NCBI GenBank assembly: GCA_023264135.1
Contig: JALQSZ010000046.1
Span: 1-9,526, forward strand
Direction of reading: 5' to 3'
Length of the DNA: 9,526 bases
Origin: Acidimicrobiales bacterium
Lineage (GTDB): Bacteria; Actinomycetota; Acidimicrobiia; Acidimicrobiales; Acidimicrobilacustridaceae
The position numbers and the translations under genes are program-made. Positions 1 through 5,332 of this stretch are shown one piece after another; positions within the stretch are counted from its first letter, which is position 1; each line of letters begins with the position of its first letter. The notes below the pieces were generated by a model, which was not told where the DNA came from, made no database searches, and saw only the letters and a program-made list of their open reading frames with translations.

Positions 1-483
1 ATGCCGTTTAATTCTGAACGCCACTTTGCTGAGCGCACGATGCCCGCACTTGAGCGCGGTTTCGCGAAGGGTGGTCGCGATCGCAAAAACTTTGAAATCA
101 TCCTTGAAGTGATTTGCGCGGTTGGGCAAACCGATGAGGAAATTTCTGCAGCGGCAAACGGTGTGAAGACTCTGCTTGGTTTTTATGGCTCCACTCCTTC
201 GTACAAGCCGGTGCTCGATGTTGAAGGTTGGGGCGAATTGCAGCCGGAACTCAACGCGCTTTCGAAACAGGGCGATTGGGCCGGAATGGCAAAGAAGATC
301 GACGAAGACGTGCTTCGCACGATCGCGGTTGTGGGAACGCCGAAGGAAGTGGCTGCAGAGATTGTTCGTCGTTACGGACACGAGGCCGATCGCGTCTGTT
401 TGTACTTCCCTGGTTACCCGATTACCGACGAGTGCATTGCGGAAACGATTCGCGAACTCAAGGTCGCGTCGGGAGAAGCGTGA
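1..483 (+). CDS. F420-dependent LLM-class oxidoreductase, C-terminal half (5' partial)
   Basis: This is the C-terminal 160 residues of a luciferase-like (LLM class) flavin/F420-dependent oxidoreductase. Enzymes of this kind move hydride between reduced coenzyme F420 (or FMN) and an organic substrate in the cytoplasm. The reading frame is open from the first base. The Met at position 1 is probably internal, because the motif PFNSERHF followed by an LPALERGFA-like helix (here MPALERGFA) normally lies past the middle of these roughly 320-residue proteins. The later segment TIAVVGTPKEVAAEIVRRYG (residues 108-127) is the usual C-terminal pattern in which the protein is tested against a 'GTPEEVA' helix. 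It resembles the actinobacterial subfamily often named TIGR03617, from memory. The stop codon overlaps the next start (TGATG, 481-485), so it is cotranscribed with the crotonase and the SDR. The substrate is unknown. The 5' half lies outside the window. Confidence 0.8.
   Translation: MPFNSERHFAERTMPALERGFAKGGRDRKNFEIILEVICAVGQTDEEISAAANGVKTLLGFYGSTPSYKPVLDVEGWGELQPELNALSKQGDWAGMAKKIDEDVLRTIAVVGTPKEVAAEIVRRYGHEADRVCLYFPGYPITDECIAETIRELKVASGEA
471..475 (+). promoter_or_regulatory. Ribosome binding site of the crotonase gene
   Basis: GGGAG lies 7 bases before the ATG at 483, inside the end of the upstream gene. It supports 483 as the start rather than any in-frame codon further upstream, where the frame stays open but overlaps the oxidoreductase gene. 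Confidence 0.6.
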
Positions 484-1331
484 TGGCACGCGCGATCGAT
501 ACCGGCACGAACGATTTGCTCGCTGAACTCCATGACGATGGGGTCTTGGTCGCAACGCTGAATCGTCCTGAGACGCGCAACGCCTTTAGTGGGGCGATGG
601 GCAAAGCGCTCGGCGACATTTACCGCATGGCCGATACCGATGATGCCGTTCGCGTCGTTGTGCTCACGGGCACTCCACCGGCATTCTGCGCCGGTGCGGA
701 TTTCTCAAATGGCTCCGAGGTTTTTGAACGATCAGATGCGCCGGCGTTTAGTGCCAATCCGGTGAACCCGCCGGCATGGCGAATTCGTAAGCCCGTGATT
801 GCTGCCGTCAACGGTCACGCGATCGGCATTGGTTTCACACTCACGTTGCATTGCGATCTTCGCTTCATGGCCCACGACGCCAAATACGGAATCGTGCAGG
901 TGCGACGCGGCGTGATGCCCGATGCGATGAGTCACTGGACGCTTCCTCGACTCGTCGGCCTCGCCAATGCCGCTGACATTCTTCTGACCGGCCGCACCTT
1001 TACTGGTGCCGAGGCGCGTGATCTTGGAGTCGCGTCGCGAGTGCTACCCAACGACGATGTACTCCCGCATGCACTCGAAGTCGCCCACGACATGGCGGTG
1101 AACACCGCTCCGGTCTCAGTTGCCGTGAGCAAGAGGCTGTTGTGGGGCACCTTCGCGATGACTCCCGATGAAGTTGATCGGGCCGAAACTGACCTTCATC
1201 ACCACCTCATGGGTGAAGCAGATGCTCGCGAGGGCGTCATGGCATTTCTTGAACGACGCGATCCGCAATGGTCGCTCACTGTGAACAACAACTGGCCAAG
1301 TGATTGGCCGACACCGGGGGACATCACATGA
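483..1331 (+). CDS. Enoyl-CoA hydratase/isomerase (crotonase) family protein with atypical active site
   Basis: This 282-residue cytoplasmic protein has the crotonase fold and should act on an acyl-CoA thioester. Visible family marks are LNRPETRNAFS (26-36), the first oxyanion-hole loop FCAGADF (68-74), the second in AAVNGHAIGIGF (107-118), CD at 124-125, and the LTGRTFTGAEARDLGVASRV stretch that usually follows. The two glutamates of classical enoyl-CoA hydratase (rat E144 and E164) align with T119 and Q139, so standard hydration is unlikely. An acid, D147 in GVMPDAMSHWTLPRL (143-157), falls where peroxisomal enoyl-CoA isomerase has its Glu and 4-chlorobenzoyl-CoA dehalogenase its nucleophilic Asp. 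An isomerase-like reaction is my best inference. The start overlaps the previous stop by one base and has a good GGGAG site. The stop overlaps the SDR start (ATGA). The family call is secure; the reaction is not. Confidence 0.9.
   Translation: MARAIDTGTNDLLAELHDDGVLVATLNRPETRNAFSGAMGKALGDIYRMADTDDAVRVVVLTGTPPAFCAGADFSNGSEVFERSDAPAFSANPVNPPAWRIRKPVIAAVNGHAIGIGFTLTLHCDLRFMAHDAKYGIVQVRRGVMPDAMSHWTLPRLVGLANAADILLTGRTFTGAEARDLGVASRVLPNDDVLPHALEVAHDMAVNTAPVSVAVSKRLLWGTFAMTPDEVDRAETDLHHHLMGEADAREGVMAFLERRDPQWSLTVNNNWPSDWPTPGDIT
1316..1320 (+). promoter_or_regulatory. Ribosome binding site of the SDR gene
   Basis: A GGGGG run followed by A lies 7 bases before the ATG at 1328. It favours this ATG over the in-frame TTG at 1304, which would lengthen the overlap with the crotonase gene and lacks such a site. 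Confidence 0.5.
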
Positions 1332-2254
1332 ATGAGGACTTGACCATTACGACCGACGATGTCCTGAGCGGTGTCGACATGTCCGGGAAAGTGGTGTTGA
1401 TCACCGGCGGAACCACAGGCCTTGGGAAAGAGTCGGCTCGCGCGCTCGGCGCTGCGGGTGCAACGGTGATCATCACGGCTCGGTCCGAAGAAAAGGGACA
1501 AGTTGCAGTCGCTCAACTTTCGGAACTCGTTCCCCAGGGTGACTTTTCTTTTGAGGTGATGGAACTGAGTTCGCTTGAAAGTGTCCGATCATTCACTGAT
1601 CGGTTCCTTGCGACACACGATCGCCTTGATGTGTTGCTGGCGAACGCAGGAATCATGGCAGTGCCATATGGCAAGACCAACGACGGATTTGAGCTGCAGT
1701 TTGGAACGAATCACCTCGGACACTTTGTGTTGGTGAATCGATTGCTGCCGCTATTGAAGGCGACTGCGCCGTCGCGCATTGTGAATTTGAGCTCGGCAGG
1801 GCACTTTGCGTCGGACATTCTCTGGGATGACCCGAATTTTGACTCCACGGACTATTCAAAGATGGAGGCCTACGGGCAGTCAAAGACGGCAAACATTCTC
1901 TTTACCGTTGAACTCGAACGTCGCTATGGCGACATCGGCGTTCACTCGTGGGCGGTGCATCCGGGAATGGTCATGACCGATCTCGCTCGAAGTTTCACGA
2001 AAGACGACTTCGGCGATCTTGCATCGCGGGCCAAGAAGTCGGGAATGAAGATGCCGACATTGGTCAATGTTGATGTTGGCGCATCAACGCAGGTGTGGGC
2101 TTGTGCACGCGCGGAGGCGCTGGAAAACCCCGGCGCGTATCTTGCCGATCGAGCGGTTGCGCAACCCTCTGACTACGCCAACGATCCCGAAGCTGCGAAA
2201 CGACTCTGGGAACTTTCGGAACAACTGGTCGGAGAATCGTTCCCCGAGAGTTGA
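1328..2254 (+). CDS. Short-chain dehydrogenase/reductase (retinol dehydrogenase/WWOX-like SDR)
   Basis: This 308-residue NAD(P)H-dependent oxidoreductase should interconvert an alcohol and a ketone or aldehyde in the cytoplasm. The classical SDR marks are all present: cofactor loop TGGTTGLG (26-33), NAG (106-108), the active-site Asn in GTNHLGHF (N128), the serine in NLSSAGH (S155/S156), and YGQSK (Y182, K186). R52 after the second strand (TARS) fits a preference for NADP(H). The DPNF segment before the catalytic Tyr and the long C-terminal region resemble retinol dehydrogenase/WWOX-like SDRs. These are widespread in actinobacteria with mostly unknown substrates. The start is ATG 1328, overlapping the crotonase stop by four bases, so translation is probably coupled. 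The gene ends 2 bases before the convergent Crp gene. The catalytic set is complete, so I expect an active enzyme. Confidence 0.93.
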   Translation: MNEDLTITTDDVLSGVDMSGKVVLITGGTTGLGKESARALGAAGATVIITARSEEKGQVAVAQLSELVPQGDFSFEVMELSSLESVRSFTDRFLATHDRLDVLLANAGIMAVPYGKTNDGFELQFGTNHLGHFVLVNRLLPLLKATAPSRIVNLSSAGHFASDILWDDPNFDSTDYSKMEAYGQSKTANILFTVELERRYGDIGVHSWAVHPGMVMTDLARSFTKDDFGDLASRAKKSGMKMPTLVNVDVGASTQVWACARAEALENPGAYLADRAVAQPSDYANDPEAAKRLWELSEQLVGESFPES

Positions 2255-2256
2255 AA

Positions 2257-2916
2257 TCAGCGAGCGCGCAGTTCGAGCTGTTCGCGATTGGTGATGCGAT
2301 AGCGGCGCTCTGACTGTTCGATCCAGCCGAGACGCACGAAACTCGCGATGGCTTTGTTCACGCGCTCGCGAGATGCACCGACCATGCCGGCAAGTTCTTC
2401 TTGCGTGATCGGTAACGAAAATTCGTCGGCGGAACCTGCGAGTTCAAGAAGGCGCTTTGCGGTGCGGCCGGTGACATCGAGGAACACCGAGTCGGCGAGT
2501 TGCTCATCGGTATTGCGCAAACGGTTCGCCAGCATCTCGACAACGTTCCAGAGCAATTCCGGCTGGTTGCGGTAGATGTCGCGAAGCGGCGCATAGGGAA
2601 TGGCGATGACCTCGGAGGGCTCAAGCGCTCGGGCCTCGGCCGATCGGGCCAAACCGTCGAACAGCGGCATCTCGCCGAAAAGATCGCCGCGCTCCATGAG
2701 AGCGACGACGGACTCGCGACCATCGATTGAGCGGTTGGCGATGGCGATGCGGCCAGAGACGACAACGAAGATTTCGGTCGCAGCATCGTTCTCGGTGAAC
2801 AGGACGCCACCACGAGCAAAGGCGCGCTCTTCAGCAGCAGCCACAACGGTGTCGAGGGGAGCACCATCGAATCCTTTGAAGAACTCGATGGAGTTGAGGA
2901 GTTCGCGATCAGTCAC
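2257..2916 (-). CDS. Crp/Fnr-family transcriptional regulator, similar to mycobacterial Rv3676 / GlxR
   Basis: This 219-residue DNA-binding regulator probably senses cyclic AMP and controls central metabolism, as Rv3676 and GlxR do. The N-terminal cyclic-nucleotide domain spans about 10-125, with the phosphate-binding cassette GEMPLFDGLARSAEA (81-95); G81, E82, R91 and S92 match the cAMP contacts of E. coli CRP. A long dimer helix (about 120-145) reads RLRNTDEQLADS, where CRP's T127 is kept as T136 and S128 becomes D137. The winged helix-turn-helix is at about 170-200, TQEELAGMVGASRERVNKAI, with the recognition helix around S182-I190. No Fnr-type cysteine cluster is present, which argues against an oxygen sensor. 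The GTG start at 2916 matches the usual family N-terminus and lies 7 bases after a TAGAGT box, so the mRNA is probably leaderless. A Crp-like half-palindrome upstream suggests self-control. Confidence 0.93.
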   Translation of the reverse strand: MTDRELLNSIEFFKGFDGAPLDTVVAAAEERAFARGGVLFTENDAATEIFVVVSGRIAIANRSIDGRESVVALMERGDLFGEMPLFDGLARSAEARALEPSEVIAIPYAPLRDIYRNQPELLWNVVEMLANRLRNTDEQLADSVFLDVTGRTAKRLLELAGSADEFSLPITQEELAGMVGASRERVNKAIASFVRLGWIEQSERRYRITNREQLELRAR

Positions 2917-2923
2917 GAGTCCG

Positions 2924-2929
2924 ACTCTA
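2924..2929 (-). promoter_or_regulatory. Putative -10 box (TAGAGT) of the crp-like gene, leaderless type
   Basis: Read on the minus strand, TAGAGT lies 7 bases before the GTG start at 2916. That spacing places the transcription start at or within a base or two of the start codon. No purine-rich ribosome site lies between. This is the TANNNT arrangement known for leaderless mRNAs in actinobacteria. No good -35 hexamer is visible. Confidence 0.5.
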
Positions 2930-2945
2930 GCGGCGGAGCAAGAGG

Positions 2946-2961
2946 TGTGACGTCGGTCCCT
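2946..2961. promoter_or_regulatory. Candidate Crp/GlxR-type operator, imperfect
   Basis: TGTGA, six bases, then TCCCT matches the Crp/GlxR palindrome TGTGA-N6-TCACA at 8 of 10 arm positions. The left arm is perfect and the right arm weak. It covers the expected -35 area of the minus-strand crp-like promoter, so binding could repress its own gene. It lies about 50 bases upstream of the likely ispD transcription start. A single imperfect match can arise by chance. Confidence 0.3.
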
Positions 2962-2992
2962 TTGCGACCAACGACATCGCGGTGACCTCGCC

Positions 2993-2998
2993 TAGCCT
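2993..2998 (+). promoter_or_regulatory. Putative -10 box (TAGCCT) of the ispD-ispF-rlmB operon
   Basis: TAGCCT lies 8 bases before an ATG at 3007 and 31 bases before the ATG chosen for ispD at 3030. The expected transcription start is about 3005-3007, giving either a leaderless mini-ORF at 3007 or a leader of about 25 bases. The box mirrors the TAGAGT and TAGCGT boxes before the other two minus-strand units in this window. Confidence 0.4.
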
Positions 2999-3006
2999 CT
3001 GCACTC

Positions 3007-3033
3007 ATGGTTGCGAAACGGTCTGCGCGATGA
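3007..3033 (+). other. 8-codon mini-ORF overlapping the ispD start (candidate leader peptide)
   Basis: ATG at 3007 opens a reading frame of eight codons, MVAKRSAR, ending in TGA at 3031-3033. The stop overlaps the ispD ATG at 3030 as ATGA. Because the -10 box is 8 bases upstream, this ATG could be the first codon of a leaderless mRNA, with ispD translated by coupling. Such a short ORF can occur by chance, so I treat it as a candidate only. Confidence 0.3.
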
Positions 3034-3731
3034 CGATCAAGGAATCGGTGCCCACCGATGGTCCGGTGTGGACAATCGTGCTCGCTGCTGGATCAGGCCG
3101 ACGTTTCGGTGTGACACCGAAGCAATACGAATTTTTGGGAACCGATCGCGTCATTGATCATTCCCTAGCGGTGAGCCGAGCCGCTGCCGACCACGTTGTT
3201 GTCGTGTTGGCACCTGGGCAGGAACGCGAAGGCGAGGAACTCGTTGAATCCGGTGCTGCAGATGTTGCGGTCACTGGTGGAACGGAACGGGCTGACTCGG
3301 TTCGAGCTGCACTCGCGGTCATCGATGACGATGCTGCGGTGATCGTCGTGCACGACGCGGCACGACCTCTGGCATCGGGCGAGTTGCATCAGGCGGTCGT
3401 TGCTGCCGTGCATGGTGGTGCCGATGCAGCGATTCCTGCCGTTCCCGTGACCGACACCATTAAGCGGATTCGTCACGATCACGAAGGCCGAGCGGTGGTC
3501 GACGAAACGCTCGATCGATCAACGCTTGTCGCTGTGCAGACCCCGCAGGCATTCCGAGCCGACGTTCTTCGAGACGCTCATGCCAGTTCTGCGGGAGCGA
3601 CCGACGATGCTGCACTTGTTGAAGCGATCGGTGGAACCGTTGTGGTTATTGATGGCGAAGCAACGAATATCAAGATCACCGGGCCACATGATTTGGCCAT
3701 CGCCGCAATTCTCTTCGAGAGCCTCAGGTAG
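3030..3731 (+). CDS. ispD: 2-C-methyl-D-erythritol 4-phosphate cytidylyltransferase
   Basis: IspD joins CTP and 2-C-methyl-D-erythritol 4-phosphate to give CDP-methylerythritol and pyrophosphate, the third step of the non-mevalonate isoprenoid pathway. The 233-residue protein has the expected length and motifs: nucleotide loop LAAGSGRRFG (18-27) followed by PKQY (30-33), GGTERADSV (83-91), VHDAARP (107-113), VPVTDTIKR (138-146) with D142, DRS (162-164), TPQAFR (171-176), TDDAALVE (191-198), and TNIKITGP (212-219) with the substrate-contacting K215. The start is uncertain. I chose ATG 3030 because it leaves a normal short N-terminus before the first strand. An in-frame GTG at 2982 would add 16 residues and lies upstream of the likely promoter box. 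No clear ribosome site precedes 3030. The stop is 9 bases before ispF, and the gene is divergent from the Crp regulator. Confidence 0.95.
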   Translation: MTIKESVPTDGPVWTIVLAAGSGRRFGVTPKQYEFLGTDRVIDHSLAVSRAAADHVVVVLAPGQEREGEELVESGAADVAVTGGTERADSVRAALAVIDDDAAVIVVHDAARPLASGELHQAVVAAVHGGADAAIPAVPVTDTIKRIRHDHEGRAVVDETLDRSTLVAVQTPQAFRADVLRDAHASSAGATDDAALVEAIGGTVVVIDGEATNIKITGPHDLAIAAILFESLR

Positions 3732-3740
3732 GTTGAAGTC

Positions 3741-4214
3741 ATGACGGTACGAGTCGGACAAGGTTTCGACGTTCACGCGTTCTCCGATGATCCAGCTCGA
3801 AAACTGGTTCTCGGTGGCGTGGTGTTCGACGGTGAACCCGGATTAGTTGGCCATAGCGATGCCGATGTCATTGCCCATGCGTGTGCCGATGCACTGCTTG
3901 GCGCTGCCGGTCTTGGTGACATTGGCCAGCATTTCCCCGACACCGATCCCAAGTGGGCGGGCGCCGACAGCATTGGTCTTCTCTCCGAAGTTGCTCGCTT
4001 GGTTCGAGAATCCGGCTTCGAGCCCGGCAATGTCGATGCCGCAGTGGTGTGTGAACGTCCGAAGTTGGCACCGCGTCGAGACGAAATGTGCGCGCGACTT
4101 TCGGGTGCAGTTGGAGCGCCGGTCACGGTGAAGGGAAACCGTGCCGAAGGACTTGGCGCGATTGGTCGAGGCGAAGGCATTGCCTGTTTCGCAGTTGCGG
4201 TGGTGGAACGATGA
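3741..4214 (+). CDS. ispF: 2-C-methyl-D-erythritol 2,4-cyclodiphosphate synthase
   Basis: IspF cyclises CDP-methylerythritol 2-phosphate to methylerythritol cyclodiphosphate with loss of CMP, as a homotrimer with a metal in each active site. The 157 residues match the family length. The metal ligands D10 and H12 (GFDVHAF) and H46 are present, as are the GHSDADV loop (37-43), GDIGQHFPDTD (59-69) and the closing GRGEGIA (142-148). One place is unusual: the segment that is normally Ala-Thr-Thr-Thr-Glu before LG reads GNRAE (132-136), so the three threonines near the CDP phosphates are replaced by N133, R134 and A135. The Glu is kept. All else looks functional, and the gene sits in its normal operon after ispD, so I expect activity. 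The weak ribosome site AGGTAGG (3726-3732) spans the ispD stop. Its own stop overlaps the rlmB start (ATGA). Confidence 0.96.
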   Translation: MTVRVGQGFDVHAFSDDPARKLVLGGVVFDGEPGLVGHSDADVIAHACADALLGAAGLGDIGQHFPDTDPKWAGADSIGLLSEVARLVRESGFEPGNVDAAVVCERPKLAPRRDEMCARLSGAVGAPVTVKGNRAEGLGAIGRGEGIACFAVAVVER

Positions 4215-5332
4215 GCCCAGCACGTGGTGGTCGCGGCGGCGGGAAGTCATCTGGTCCGAAATCTTCAAAGGGTGGTGCGCGCGCGAAGTCGGGCGGACCA
4301 AAGGGCGGTCGCAAAGCAGCCGCTCCTCGCGGCGGCACCAAACGCGCGGCGGCACCCAAACGCGGTGCTGCTCCGAAGTCGGCAGCACCGGCGAAAGCGG
4401 GAGCAAAGGGTCGCAAGCCAATGTCCTCGGCGGCTAAGAAAGCGGTGGAAGCCAAACAGGCTCGTCATGCCGCAGCCTCGGTTCGCAAATCCGATCGTCC
4501 TGGCGGAACTCGTCGCGCTCGAGGCGAAGGCGATCGCCCAATTGCTCGTGGGCAAGCGATTCCTCGCGGCCTCGGCGGCGATCAAGTGGAAGGTCGCCAA
4601 GCAGTTCGTGAATTGTTGCTCGCCGGCCGGCGTCGTGTGCGCGAAGTGATGGTCGCCGAAGAGCAAGACAACAACGACACGCTGCTCGACATCATCGAAC
4701 TCGCGCAGGACATGAAGATCCCGGTGCGCGAAGTGACGCGAACCAAGTTGTTCAGTGTTGCTCGCACCGAATCGCCTCAAGGTGTTGTTGCCCGCGCTGA
4801 CGAACTTGAAGATCACGATCTTCTTGAACTGGCGAAGCGCAAGAGTGCAAACGGAGCACCACCGTTCTTGTTGGCGATGGACGGCGTCACCGACCCCGGA
4901 AATCTCGGTGCGCTCCTTCGTTCGGCCGAATGTGCAGGTGTCACTGGCGTGGTGCTTCCAAAGCATCGTGCCGTGCACATCACCCCAACGGTGACAAAGT
5001 CGGCCGCAGGCGCGGTCGAGTATCTGCCGATGTCGTTGGTTGGCGGTCTTCCGAACGCGATCAGCGAACTTCAGGCTGCTGGCGTGTGGGTTGTGGGTCT
5101 CGACATGGGTGGCGATACCGATCTCTTCAATCTGACCGTTGCCGACGAACCGGTGTGCCTTGTGATGGGCGCTGAAGGAAAAGGTTTGTCACGACTCGTT
5201 CGCGAACGTTGCGATGCTGTCGCCGGCATTCCGCTGCTTGGTGAAGTGGCGTCGCTCAACGTTTCTGCTGCGGGTGCGCTTGCGTGTTACGAAGTGACGC
5301 GTCGCCGTCTTGCGGCAACGGCAATCGACTAA
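4211..5332 (+). CDS. rlmB: 23S rRNA (guanosine-2'-O-)-methyltransferase RlmB-like, TrmH/SpoU family, with long basic N-terminal tail
   Basis: This SPOUT-class enzyme transfers a methyl group from S-adenosylmethionine to a ribose 2'-hydroxyl; RlmB acts on 23S rRNA G2251 (E. coli numbering). It has 373 residues. Residues 1 to about 121 form a low-complexity tail rich in Lys, Arg, Ala, Gly and Pro with runs like KRAAAPKRGAAPK, probably disordered and RNA-binding. The substrate-binding domain follows (about 124-200, opening VEGRQAVRELL). The knotted catalytic domain carries motif 1, MDGVTDPGNLGALLRSAE (223-240; N231, R237), motif 2, VMGAEGKGLSRL (318-329; E322), and motif 3, IPLLGEVASLNVSAA (340-354; S348, N350). 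The ATG at 4211 overlaps the ispF stop. In many actinobacteria cysS lies between ispF and rlmB; here it is absent. TrmH-family members with other RNA targets cannot be fully excluded. The stop overlaps the convergent oxidoreductase gene by four bases. Confidence 0.92.
   Translation: MSPARGGRGGGKSSGPKSSKGGARAKSGGPKGGRKAAAPRGGTKRAAAPKRGAAPKSAAPAKAGAKGRKPMSSAAKKAVEAKQARHAAASVRKSDRPGGTRRARGEGDRPIARGQAIPRGLGGDQVEGRQAVRELLLAGRRRVREVMVAEEQDNNDTLLDIIELAQDMKIPVREVTRTKLFSVARTESPQGVVARADELEDHDLLELAKRKSANGAPPFLLAMDGVTDPGNLGALLRSAECAGVTGVVLPKHRAVHITPTVTKSAAGAVEYLPMSLVGGLPNAISELQAAGVWVVGLDMGGDTDLFNLTVADEPVCLVMGAEGKGLSRLVRERCDAVAGIPLLGEVASLNVSAAGALACYEVTRRRLAATAID

Noticed and set aside
228..482. In-frame upstream extension of the crotonase, adding 85 residues
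   Set aside because: The extra part reads as a shifted translation of the oxidoreductase gene, has no family similarity, and a good ribosome site supports ATG 483.
483..1331. 4-chlorobenzoyl-CoA dehalogenase
   Set aside because: Only the Asp position matches. The residues aligned with the catalytic His90 and Trp137 are not conserved.
2257..2916. Oxygen-sensing Fnr
   Set aside because: There is no N-terminal cysteine cluster for an iron-sulfur centre, and the cAMP-contact residues are present.
4088..4210. In-frame upstream extension of RlmB inside ispF
   Set aside because: It overlaps the well-supported ispF end. The ATGA overlap at 4211 is the natural start, matching the other junctions in the window.
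4265..4978. Open frame of 237 codons on the minus strand opposite rlmB
   Set aside because: Cys/Arg-rich shadow of the GC-biased basic tail and catalytic domain of rlmB; no motif and no start signals.
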